In this document: positions 13,301 to 26,400 of the stretch, piece after piece
Numbering within the stretch: the first letter of the stretch is position 1
Layout: the number at the start of each line of letters is the position of its first letter
Origin: Takifugu bimaculatus
Lineage: Eukaryota > Chordata > Actinopteri > Tetraodontiformes > Tetraodontidae
DNA length: 64,000 bases
Assembly (NCBI GenBank): GCA_004026145.2
Contig: CP034993.1
Location: forward strand, 7,848,404-7,912,403
Direction: 5' to 3'
The notes under the pieces: generated by a model
Seen by the model: only the letters and a program-made list of their open reading frames with translations
What the model was told of the DNA's origin: nothing
The model's database searches: none
Translations under genes and position numbers: made by a program

Positions 13301-16300
13301 TCGTGAACCGTTCACACCCGATTGTGAGGGTTTTAAGAGTTACCACCCAGGTGATGCCCTGCGTGGCAGCCGATGGGGGATTGTGCTGCATTCAGGGCAG
13401 GTGTCTGTGCTTTTGCAGCCACTGCCGACTGACACTTGATACTAAACTAATCCGGCTGACTTAAAGGGCCGACGCTTTAAAAGGAAAACCTTTAGCAACC
13501 CTCTTTTGTCTGAGCCCCTGGATCTGCACACCGTTAGCCACTACCTGCTCTCAGTTTGTCCCTCCCGACGATGCTCCCCGTGTTGGTTCGCTCTCCCTCC
13601 GTGTTACTTTTGCACATTCATTTGTATTCGTGCCATCTTAGCGTCAGCTCAGCGTCTCTTGTAGTTACCTCCAGACTCGCGTCAGCCTTGAGTGCTCTAA
13701 CTTCTTTTCGCATACCAGTGTGGTTTTAACGTAATTAGAAGTTTGTTTAGTTAAACTAATTATCATACTCAGAAGGGCTGACCAGCTCTTCGTGACGCCT
13801 GTGTCCCTAGGGAGGCTGTTGAATCGGTCTCCTTAAAGCGTTGATTAGCCTTTGTGACAGACTGACCTGAAGGCTCGAACAGGGTGCGGCTGCTGATTGG
13901 AGACACTGACCTCAGGCCAAAGATGTGTTTAAGTTTTCAGACTGCTCTCAAATCGTTCTGGCCATAGGGCAAGTGGTTCAACCCCCCCCCCATGCTTCAG
14001 TTCCTTGACTGAGTTGCACCACACTGATCTCTCTGCTCTCCAGCCTTATTTGCATCACATTTCTCACACAGCTGCTGGTAAAAATTATAATCATTTGGTC
14101 GGAACGAATGAATCTAAACTGGATTTTATTCTGCGGCCAGAAATAAACCTTCGTTATTTTGGAGGGGCAGTTGGTCCGAGCGGGCTAATTTACACTATCT
14201 GAGCGAAGATCATTGTTTCCAAAACAGATCGACATCAGTCATCTCTGATAGATACAAGCATTCTGCGGGAGACATATTGTTCCTCTGGGGCTCCCACATA
14301 GCATGGGCAATAGCTCAGAGGCCTGCAGGGGGGATTCTTATGCTAAGTAGCTGCTTCAGGTAGACTTTTCTCTCCCAGGCTTGACGCTCACTCTCAGACA
14401 GGAGGGTCTGGTGGACTTTCCACCTGGGGATTTTTTTTAAAAAAACCAAAACATTCTTGTCATTAGTTTTCCTTATTTGAATAAACAAGTGGGGGGGAAA
14501 TCTGAATAAATAACAGCAACACTATAAAAAAAAAAAATTAAAAAAACAATGCAATCTGGGTTGTCGCTTAAAATGATTGAGATTTAACGTTCAAAATGTG
14601 AGCAGCTGAATAAAGAAACACTGCAGCCGCACTGAAGAGGCCTGCAGAGCCTAGGAGACTCCTGAAGATGGGTGTGGACTCAGGTATTGGACAGGTACCT
14701 TCTTAGAGCCCTCCCCTCTCTTCCCGGTATATATGACCATCCCATATTTTCCTATAGAAGCTACTGCTCGTCACTTTGCATCTGTAGATCCCATCACATC
14801 ACTCCTGTAGAGTGAGAAAAAGAGATCCGTGGAATCCTGGAGCCAGTGGAGCAAACAGCAGCAGCTCTGCTCAATCTCAGCGCCAACATGTTGTACCTGG
14901 AGACAGGAACCACCACATCTTACAGCGAGGTAAGAGCAGCGCCGAGCTGCTGAGGAGACATCTGCCGCATTCCTTTAGTTGGTCCCCCAGACTCCCACGG
15001 GAGAGAGGACAAATCCCAAGAGAGGAAAAAAGCCCTGGACAAAAGTCGATGTTCCATTAATCTCCTTCATGGTTCTAACTTACTGGATTTATGTTTTAAT
15101 GTGATCCATAAATAAGAATTAATCCAGCTGAAATGTACTTTTTTATAGTGCGTTACCAAAAAAAAGGAAAAGGCAGCGGAAATTGGGATGTTTGCATGTG
15201 ATTTGTGTGTTTTTAGTGCAGCAACGGGAGGATGTGAACAGTGACCTAGCGCTCGGTCTCTTTTGGGTGACATGGCTGCTAATGCGCTGGTTTAGTCAGC
15301 GGCTGAGATTTACAATCCTGTTTTCCTGTTTTGTGCCGTGAAACGTTTGGGGTTAGAAGTGGGCAGAAACAGGCGCAGCGGTCCTTCATTTGTTGGGATT
15401 TTAATTTATTGGATGTTCAACATTTCTGTCTTTCACTAATGTAATATTTTACACTGCACAAATTGGATTTGATTGTGTAATCTGCATTTTCAAAATGTTT
15501 TATTTAAGATTAACATTGCAGGGTTATAAAGATTGATAATATTACACCAATCTTTAGCATTTTTAATGGATAATAAAGGTACAAACAATGGAATACATTT
15601 TTAGATGGATACGTCAGTCTATTGCCAACAAAATATTTATAGCTTTAGAATCAATGTCTTCCTCTTCTGCGCTGGTGGCTGCTCAGGGAACGACGGTGTC
15701 GCGCTTCTCTCCTGTTTTTACCAGCTAAATCCTGCAAACGCCGAGCGAGTGAACGGTGACAGATTCTCAGATTGTAGGGTGCAGATAGCAGGTGTGTCAG
15801 GTCACTGTCTTTTAAGTTGGTGAGCAGGGGGTCTTTAAGTGGTGTCCGACTCGATCCTCCCAGCGTGCGAGGTATCAGGTTCCCCCGTCCTCAGTCTCCT
15901 GGGAGCCGCTGGGGCCATTAGAATGCGACTGGCCAGGCGCTGCTGTTTAGTCCAGGGTCGTAATTGCTTTAATGGTGTGTTGATGCAGATACAATCACCT
16001 GCTCTGCCCACCCCAGCAGGTATAAGGTGTAGATAGACCCCCACCCAACCCCACCTACACCCCTCAATCCCTGAGCCTTTAATGCCTCCCTCCCCTGTGG
16101 TCACTAAACGGTTTTATATGGTGGCTGAAGCTATATAGAGCAGGTTTGGATGGAATGGGACCCATTCCCCCCTCAGGCCAGGTCTCCTCTGCTTTTTGTT
16201 ATCTATCAGCTGTACAATCAGATAATTCTGTGTTCATCTTTAAATTTAAAGCAACTTACTGATGGGATGTTAAGAGCGTGGTTATATTCACACAGATTTA

Positions 16301-19300
16301 GAGAGACATTATTATACATATAGACAACATTCAGATGAGTCCGAAGGTGGAATGCCTCTGCATTGACGCCGCTCTGTTTGAGCCGGATATGTCGTTTGAA
16401 TATCGAGGTTCTAACCTGGTAATCTGATGCCATTAATGTGAACTTCATCAGCCTCTCTCGGCTCTCGGTCTGAGATACTTCCCCCAGCATTTATCTCAGA
16501 CAAACAGACAGCTTAAACCTTCCAAAAAACTTTATTAGAGGCTGTTGAGGATGTCAAAGCTGCTGATTTACTGTGTTCCTGCTTAGCAGCCTGACATCCC
16601 AAAGGCCTAAACACAGCGTTGGCTATAAACAGAAGGAATTTTTAAGAGCAGCTAAAGTGGTTATTAGATGGTTGCTGTATTATAGTGGAATAAGATCTGA
16701 TGAAAGGAAACGAAAGGGAAGGCCTGAAACTCCCTCACACAAACCTTTTCAAGGTTGGTATCCCACTTCCAGTCAATTAAACACTAAAACAAGATGAGTT
16801 TGGGTGAGACTCCACTATTGGGCCTCAGTATCAGGTCAATTATGGCTTTATCCTTAACTTTGATCCTTATATTCTCTACAATGGAGCTTTACCAATGGAC
16901 CCCTATTTGATATGACATATTCGATGTCAGGCCTTTTGCTGTATGTCTCAGCTTTTTTTTTTTATTATTGCGTGGCCTCTAACCGGCAGAGAGCTTTTCT
17001 CCACAATTAGAATTTGACATTGATAATTGGTGCCTGTCACGGGCATCTTTGCAGTCAGCAGCATCAGATACCAGGAAAGTCTGTGTCACGGCTGAATAGC
17101 TGAGCACCCTGATGCCGCTGAAGTGAATTATTCCACAGTTCAAAGAAAGTCTGTGATGTCACGCCTGCCTGATCCCACACCGGGAACAACTGGATCGGCA
17201 GGAAACTGTCTCATGGCGTTCCCATGAAAAGCTAGGGATAAAAACTTACTGGAACTCGGTTCTGGTCGCCGCGGCCCGGATGCACCGGCCGCCCCCTCAG
17301 CCAGATTAACCCTTTAGAAGTACATGCGAGCAATCGGCTCAGTGTCAGGAAGTGCGTGTTTTGGGAAGCCTCTCCCTGCTGAAAGCTAAAGTGGAGTTTT
17401 TCCTTTCTTTCTTTTCGTCTCCCGTTTGTGTGTGTCCATCACAAAAAAACAACAACACTTGTCTCCTAACACCTGTGTGCCCAGCATAATTGTTCCCCAG
17501 ACAAGCTCTTATAAGCCCTGTTGTTATTGTTTCCAGGGGGGTTAAGCAGCCTTGCACCACACACTGACCCTTATACTGTGAGCCCCCACCCTCCCGTAGC
17601 ATTGTTGCACAAGTATGCTGAGTTTGACTCGGCTGACCTCTCTCAGGTGTGCGTGCGTGTATGTGTGTGTGTGTATGTGTGTGTGTGTGTGGGGGGGGGG
17701 GGGGGGTGTAATTGTCTCATTCACGACTCTGATAGCTAGTTTGTGGGTGCGAGCTGGACGGCCTTCTAGGATCTGTGGGGGCCAGGGCCTCAGGAAAGAG
17801 GCGTTTATAATTGACTGATGATCATGTTGCATTTTTATTATTTCTCAGCGTGACAGAGCAAAAGGAAAACAAAGAAAAAGGCTCTTAAATCAAGTTTTTA
17901 ATATTTTCCCCCATGTAGTTTCTCCGTAAAAAGTCTCTTTTGTGCACGTTTTCCATTTTTCTGCAGTCGCAGTACACAAACCTGGGGCTCCTGAACAGCA
18001 TGGATCAGAACATTCAGAACGGAGGCTCGACGTCCACCAGTCCGTACAACAACGACCACGCGCAGAACAACGTCACAGCCCCGTCGCCGTACGCTCAGCC
18101 CAGCTCCACCTTCGACGCCCTCTCTCCCTCGCCGGCCATCCCGTCCAACACAGATTACGCCGGCCCCCACACCTTCGACGTGTCCTTCCAGCAGTCTAGC
18201 ACAGCAAAGTCTGCCACCTGGACGGTAAGACCCCCCGCAGAGAGGCCTTCGTTGCCCCCTGTCAATCATAAAAGAGTACATTTGGTTAAATTTAGGGGGT
18301 TTTCCATCATTCGTGATGAACATCTTGAATCCACTGGGGTTTTGCTCTCATCTTTTGCTTTTTTTTATATCAATAGAGACATTCTGTGAAATACGCTGAC
18401 CTATTTTAACTAATAATCAGATTAAATAAATCATTAAAAGCTAAGAGCTCAGAAAGATGTAACTTTGTTGAGGGTAACCAGACCCACCCACACGCATCAC
18501 AGGAGCTCATCACATTTCAAGTTTGGTCTTGTTTTTGTCCACTTACAGAAATAAAAGTAGAAACGATCAAAACATTGAAAAATACAGTGTCGGGAACTCA
18601 CCGTCACGTTTATACATTCAGCAATTCAGAAGAGCAATGCTAGGAAGTGGCAAACAGTTTAAAACATAGAAAATGTTCATTTCGTCAAGATTTCCGAGGC
18701 ATGTTTTTACAACCAGCTGTCATCAGATCCCATCACACCGGGCCATGATTCGTCAGAGGAGAGTTCAGAGAAACCTCTAGTCATAAACTCCTTATCTGAA
18801 CATCTGCGCTCCAGGCAGGTTTAGGAGCATGTAATGTGCAAATCCTGAGTTGCACAATAACACCTGGCATGGACAAATTTCACTCGAAATGTATGTGTAA
18901 TCCCCTGACATCGGCTGTGTGGCAACACCTGAGCTCAGCTCCTCTTCCATATTTAACTAAGGACTAAATTATGCAGATGTGATGCTTGAAACTTCTCAGA
19001 CGTACCTGCTCTGACCTCCTGGTGATTAGGTGTTACTCATGTTCGAGCTCCTCTTTACTCACACCCAGTCAGGGCTCAGCGGTTCTTCGCTGATGACAAA
19101 GGCAGCAGGCGGCCCAGGTGTGAGGTGCCCTGAGCGGCTGGATGTCACCCTGTGATGCTCTGGGAACCTGCGCAACCCGCTCTGTCATTATGCGCGGAGC
19201 GACAGCTGTTGCGTCACAACTCCGCCTGATTACTTGTTTACTGATGGGCCACGTATGTTCAGCGTGTTAATGCTCCCTAGTGGCCGTCCCAGGTGCCAGA

Positions 19301-22300
19301 TGAGGATGACATCCCCGCCAGAATTGCCTCTGTCACAATAAAGTGATAAAAACATTTGGGTTAAAATGATTTTTTTCTGCTATGTCCCTCTTGGGGGAGG
19401 GTCCTGGGGCCTGTCCCAGTTAAATATGGGCAAATGAAGGGTACCTCCACCAACATTCGGGGGTTCAATGCCTTGCTGAAGGGCACCTCAGGGCTGCTCT
19501 GCAGGTGTTCTGGTACCTCCCCCTACTGACAGAGCACTTTCTGTGTTTTGTCCACACTGGGTCTTGAACCAAGAACCTTCTGCCTCTCAGCACAGCCAGC
19601 TACAGACCAAACTAGCGCCACCTCTGGGCCAAAGTTGTGATGTAGAATTTGAAAACGGGCTGGAAATGATCTCAGCTCGCTTTAACGGGAAATGCACTTC
19701 CTGGCGGGTAACCAGGCTGATTCAGGGAGTGCTGGGCAACCTCGCCGTGTTCCTTGGCCACGCCAAGTGTGGGACCGTGACACTTGCAGATTTCCCACAG
19801 TGCCTCAGTCATCCCTGTCATTTTCACAGTCCAAAAACAAAAGTGTTTGCCTGCCACGCAACTGTGAGCAGGTTAGGAGTGTGTTTTGTCAGCGGCACGC
19901 CCCACAGCCTGAACAACGCTGGTCTGGGACACATCCCAGTCACAGACACAACCAGCACAACAGACTGGTCCCACAGTCATAACATATGACATAACTGGTT
20001 GGTTTGGCTTAGCATGGAAAAGTAAAGGATTTATGTTTTCGCTAAAATCTTGAATTTAAACCAAAATGAACTGAAGACAGGACATAATAACGTGGACATT
20101 AGTCAGTTTCAGTCTTTGATCATCTGAAGCAGAGGAAAGAACATGAATCAGGCATCAAGAACTAAGATGCAGCGTGGAACTATGAAGTGGTTCCAGCAGA
20201 GTTTTTACCTGTCTGCTGATGGTCCTTAATGGCATTTAGAGATGGTCATTTTCCCCCTGAGCTCCATGTGCAGCCAAGCGATTTGATAAACATTGTGATT
20301 ATAGCGCTGCTTCACATCCCAGAGAAGTCTCCCCTCACCAGATCTCAGGATGTCTTTCGCAAAGCTCCCATAATCTCCACCTAGTAGCGCGGCTGCTGGA
20401 CTGACGGACCGATGGCAGAGCGCCACCGAAGGTGACCCCACCCTACAGATTTGCACCGTGCATAGATGTGCTAATTCCCCTTTTTGAAGGCCTTTGGGAT
20501 GTGCCACAGGATTTAGTGGACTGTGTATTGTGCTTTTTGATTACTGCTCTTCTGGAGACACACCTAATCCCTAACCCACACCTTAACCTCTTCCTGTCTA
20601 GGACGGCTGTGACACACACGCAGAGGCGCAACACGTCACCATTCCCCACAACTGCTCCTACTTGGTTTCCTTCTTTCATTATTTGCTTTAAAAAAAAAAA
20701 AGCCGTCGTCCAGGTGAAACCGCGGGCCGGCGTCTCATCAGCTTGGCTTTACCGAATTAATGGAGTGTCGCGAATAAGGCGGCTATTGTCGGCCACTGAT
20801 GCAACTATTGTGGAGACGGAAGATTGGTTGTGTTTGCAGAGCGTATTAAGTGCCACCATACATCGCAGTCAAAGGAGAAGACTGTCATGGTTTGAGCTAT
20901 CGCCGGTGTGATGTAGAGCCGGGAGGATTACAGTAATGGATTGTGGGCCTGTAGATAATACTTGTGTAAATACTGCGTGCCTCTTTCCTGAACCCTGCGC
21001 TCCTGCAGCGGGCTCAGCCTTATTGAGAGAGTTAAGCTCGATGGTTGCATTTCACATTGCGCCAGAGGAGGAGAGCGCTTGAACGCTCAAAGGGACGAGG
21101 ATTCTAGCGAAAGGCCGGCAAGACTCGGCTTGCCCCTGGAACATCTGCGGGCCCGTCCCACGCCTCACGAGATGGGGCTGAGACTTGTTTGTGTCGACGA
21201 GCCTGTCCCGACTCGCCCATCGCAGAGAGACAAGCCCTGAAAACTAGAGATGGCAAAAGGGTCGAGGGGATTTCTGATTTTTCTTTTCCTTCTAAAGACA
21301 AACTTGAAAAGGGTTGAACGATACAAGGAAGGTGTTTTATTTTCATAATCTACTTTAAAGGTGGAATGTCTGGCAATTCATTTTTTTACCCGGGACGAAG
21401 CGTTTCACACCCAGTCATCTGCACCAGGCGTCGCGCTGCAGTCGTATAAATACAAAAACATCAGTCTGTCGTCAGGAAAAGATGATCAAAACTACCAAAC
21501 TCCTGGATGAGTGTGCGGAGCTCTGCACACCACAACCCATGTTGTGTGTTGACGTTAGACCCACACAAACATCATCACAGGTTCAAAACTCAGGTGAAGG
21601 CAGTCTTTTTTCTTAATTAGAAGCATTTAAACTGATTTAAAGGACCCATCCTTTGCTTCTCATGGTTCATGGTTCTATCCTTTGACACTGGGTAGCCTAT
21701 CAGGACTCTGTGAGCATGGGCTGCCTACAAACATGATGCCACATGTACAGATTTGCCCTCGGACAGGTGTCTTGACTAAGATTGCCTGTCAAAACTGCTG
21801 ATTTTACACCTTTTTTTGAACAAAAAAGGTGTAAAATAGTCAGTCAGTTATATTCAAGTGGATGTTTTGCTCAGGTTTTAAAGAAGGAAAAAAAAGACAC
21901 GAACATAACCTCCTTTGCATTATTGTTGTATTAAACGAGTTTGGGAGTAGCTTCAGGCAAGACATGACATGTCAGGTATGAAGAAGACAAGACCAGAGGC
22001 GCCAAACGGTGCTTGTTTAAGGCCTGATGTTTGTCAGGACTTGACTTCTGCATGCGCCCGCAGCGCCTGTCACGGAGAAAAGAACGCTACAGCTGTGGGC
22101 CTGCCTCAACCTGCGCCCAACGGGAAGTGTGTGTTTGGGTGTTCAGGTCTTGTAGATGGTAGAAAGTAATTGCACACATGCAGCAACTGTACAGGCATTA
22201 GAACAAATTGTACGTTGCCCAATGTCGCATTATGATGAAACATAATTTCATTAATACTCTTACAAGGGAGGTAGCTGTATCCCTGCTGCAGAGTGGACCA

Positions 22301-22651
22301 GTGTTTCAGCCACACGGGGGGGTCATTCGTTGTTTCCATGTGCATGTGTGTCACGTGTGCTCCGAGCAAACACTCGGGAGAAGTTTTCTTTCAGACGATT
22401 GTGATTAAGCGGCCCCGTATTGTGCTTTTGTGTGTTCTTGGCTGTGCAGTTCACATTGTGACCAGTGAAAAGACTCATAATTACATGTTAACACCTGAGC
22501 ACCGCACCCTATGCGAGCCACTGAATCCCATCAGTCAACTGGGTGTCCTCCACCTTGAACAGTGTTAGCTTTAGCTCGCTGCTGCTTTCAGCGCTGGCTC
22601 GGCGGCAGCAGCAGCGGCGGCGGCGGCTCTGGCTCTCACTGCTGTGCAAAC

Positions 22652-22701
<50 letters not shown>

Positions 22702-23413
22702 GGTGCTTAAAGTTTGTGGCTTCAGGGCTGGGAGGGTTCTTTGTGTGTGTGTGTGGGGGTGTGTGTGTGATCTAACCAACCTTTGGTTTCTCTGCCTCTA
22801 TCATCTGTGGTAAAGCCTCACTGCTCCTCAGTGCTGTTTTTATTCGTTTTGGACTCTTTTTTTCTTGTTGTTTGTTGTTTTTTCTACCATTATCTGCACA
22901 AACCCAGCATCCTGTAATTATCTCAAACACCACATCCTAAACCCCTCACACAGCACGGCTTCTCTTTGCTTACGTCTGCTGCTTTTGCTCCTTTGCCGTC
23001 TCCCGGCTTGGCTTCTCCACCTCATTTAGCTGACTGACAGGGGCGTACGGGGAGTATCAGGTTAGGAACCAGGGGACAACTTCAACCATTTATCTTGGCT
23101 TTTTTTTTTTTTTTTTTTGGACAAAGACCTTTTAGCTTTTGCTTTGATTTTTTTTTGTTTTTTTTTTTAAGGAAGAGTCACTTCTGTGGTTTTGATGACA
23201 GACATGTTCCAGGGCTGTGACGTATAACTTGTTAAGTCTGTCTAGTAAAGATAAATCTATGTTCATAAAATCCCCTCCACTAGCTGATTTTTAATATACA
23301 TAAATATTCAAAGATCACTTGATCGTGTACATACAGTATATTTTAAGGTCAGATGAGGGAACAAGTGTAGATGTCTTATTAAACCTTGTTTATTAGAGGA
23401 TTCCATGTCAGCA

Positions 23414-23450
<37 letters not shown>

Positions 23451-26400
23451 GGGTTTGTCTTGATGAAAGGAAAGTTTGTGCCTGGGGAGCAAAGTACAAA
23501 GTGTTCACGCCAAGTTTGTAATATTTAAAGGCAACGCAGACAGGTTCTGGGATGAGATCCTTTTCTCTTTAATAATGGTGATTTTATGTTTCGTTGTTCT
23601 CCAACGCAGCCTCCAGCACTTTTCCCAATGTCGTCTTTCTCTTTGCTCAGAAATCAACCTGACAAGCAAAAGTTCCCCCCGCCCTGCGCGCTGCGTCCGA
23701 GGGGATTTGAAGCTGTGCTAACACAGCAGTGATTTGAATGGCGTGTTTGCACAGTCTTGTTGTTATTAGCAACAATTCTGACTTTCTGAAGGTGCGGTGC
23801 TTATCGATTCGAACTGTGTCATGGATCAGGGCGCAGTCGTTACACGGGACGTCTGGTTCACAATTTCTCGAAGCTGAGCCGCTTTGAGGGAGCCATCTTT
23901 ACGTTCTGGCGCTCCTCTGACACCCGAGTCGACCCCACCAGTGGAAGGAGCGCTTGTGTCGCGCTGCCAGTGTGGTTCTGTGTGATGAGTCGCCATCAGA
24001 TGCTTCAACAGAATAATCCTCCTTTAAAGATGAAAGCAGGCCCAGTTTAATTGCTGCTGGAGGCGGTCCATTTTATGGAGCTCCTCGGAAGTCCCAGAGG
24101 CTCCCTCTGAAACAACTTTGAGGTTTCCCCATACAGCAAATCTGTGCATGTGTGTGTGTGTGTGTGTGTTGATTTAAGTAGGTCATAATCACAGTCTCAC
24201 CATGAACCCTTTTTTTTTTGCCTTAGGAGAACCAGAAGTAAAGAGTTCGTGCAACAGGTGTTACACAGATCTTAAAATGGAGGCAAAATATTGTTTGGCT
24301 GCCTCACAAAAACTAAATAACACGTGTGTTTTATGCATTTGTGGTTACATTTTTGTCCCGTGTGTCGTCTTTTCCAGTATTCAACCGAATTGAAGAAACT
24401 ATACTGCCAGATCGCCAAGACGTGTCCCATCCAGATTAAGGTCCTCACCACCCCGCCGCAGGGCGCTGTTGTCCGAGCCATGCCCGTGTACAAGAAAGCC
24501 GAGCACGTGACTGAGGTGGTGAAACGCTGCCCGAACCACGAGCTGAGCCGCGAGTTCAACGATGGTCCGTGTTTGTTGCGCTGTATTTTTGGGGGTTCTG
24601 CTAATCTCACATTTAACGACCCCGCGGCTGTGTCTTCCAGGCCAGATGGCTCCTCCGAGCCACCTGATCCGCGTGGAGGGGAACAACCATGCCCAGTACG
24701 TGGAGGACACCATCACAGGAAGACAAAGTGTCCTGGTGCCGTACGAGCCTCCGCAGGTGAGCCGCCTGTCATCGCGGGGAGAGGCCGGCTGAACGCCCCG
24801 TCAGCGGCGCCTCACCACCTCAGCCTGCACTGACAGATAGAACGCTGACAGAATCCTGACATGTAACAACCGCTGTCCCTTAAAGCCCCCTCAGACTGAG
24901 CCCCATCACGGCTCGGGGCCCCCAGGCAGCACACGGCCTGTGGAGCTCAGGGGTCACGTTACAATATGTAATTTACAGCCACATGATATTATCGATCTTT
25001 GACCACGTGTCTCCGCTCAGAGGCATTCATCAAGGCAGTTTTAGAGAGGTTACAGCCGCGCCCTCTGACCTCTGACCTCGCGATGAGGACGACGATGTCA
25101 CTCACACTCACAGTTGTGTTGTTTTGCAGGTGGGGACAGAGTTCACTACAATCTTGTACAACTTCATGTGCAACTCCAGCTGCGTGGGCGGGATGAACAG
25201 ACGTCCCATCCTCATCATCGTCACTCTGGAAACCAGAGAGTAAGAGATGAACCCGCCCGTCAGGGGTCTCCTCATTCCCACCCCCACCCACGGATCCTTC
25301 CTCTGACCTGTTGTGTGTCTCCACCTCCTCCCAGCGGTCAGGTGCTCGGCCGCCGGTGCTTCGAGGCCAGGATCTGCGCCTGCCCCGGCCGAGACCGGAA
25401 GGCGGATGAGGACAGCATCCGCAAGCAGCACGTGACGGACGCCACAAAGAGCAGTGAGGGTACGAAGCACCGTAAGTAGGGCTGGGGCAGGTGGTGGGCT
25501 GACAAGCTGCTGACACCTGGTGAATGCTGCCAAACTGTCCCGGCATGTTTCCCCTCCTGCTCTGCTCTGTCTTAAGCCTTTTTAGACAGACAGTCAGTAG
25601 CACTCATCCACTTTTTTCTCCCCTCCCCACCCAGCCTTTCGCCAGGTCTCCCATGGAATACAGATGTCCACCATCAAGAAGAGAAGATCTACGGATGAGG
25701 AAGTTTTCTGCTTGCCTGTAAGGGTTCCTTTCTCAAGCATGTTGTTAAGGTTTAACGTTAAGTTATCGGTGCGAATAGAGTTGTTGATTTGTTGCTGTGT
25801 TTTTTACCCTCCTCGCAGATCAAAGGCCGAGAAATTTACGAGATCCTGGTGAAGATCAAAGAGTCACTGGAGCTCATGCAGTTTCTACCGCAGCACACCA
25901 TAGAATCCTACAGACAGCAGCAGCAGAACCTGCTTCAGAAACAGTGAGTACCTGTGCAGAACCGTGACCACGACGGCGGTGATCTCTGACTTTACTGCAG
26001 GACCCCTCACCCCCGGGAGAGGTTCCTTTTTCCTTCTATTCCTCCTCACCCCCCTCCCCACTCCCACTGAATCATAGCAGCAGGAAAATCCGAATAAATG
26101 TAATGTGTTTTTAAATGGGGGCGATTGCGAAACTTTCATGATGGTTCCACTTCAGAGGAAGAACCTTGTAGCCAGAGGTGCTCTGCTCTGCTCTGCTCTC
26201 TCGGGACAGGAGCCAATCCGAATGAGAAAAGTGCTTGGCTGCGTTTTTTATTTTTTTTGTTAAGGCGAGGCTTCCATGGTTTACGCCTTTGGGTGCCTCC
26301 CAAGGTTTTTGCACAACAGCACCTTAAAAAGCCTCGGCTTCATCTCTTCGTTTGAGGGTAATTAAAAGTGCACGCCCACCTCGCTGTGAGCTAGGGGAAA

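Larger units (their letters stand above)
18225..24377. other. tp63 intron 4 (6.2 kb)
   Basis: Largest visible tp63 intron. No coding exon recognised. It contains a tRNA-derived SINE (19,437-19,622), a perfect 16-bp hairpin (21,801-21,837), a CAG run (22,653-22,700) and several GT/T tracts. The stretch 20,700-20,900 has a mixed, non-repetitive look that could be a conserved non-coding element, but this is a guess. Confidence 0.6.

Noticed and set aside
21955..21985. p53-family response element (ACATGACATGTCAGG)
   Set aside because: Mismatches at key purine/pyrimidine positions of both half-sites; too weak to report.
24324..24833. 169-codon plus frame as a separate gene
   Set aside because: It is tp63 exon 5 plus intronic read-through; exon 6 is in a different frame.
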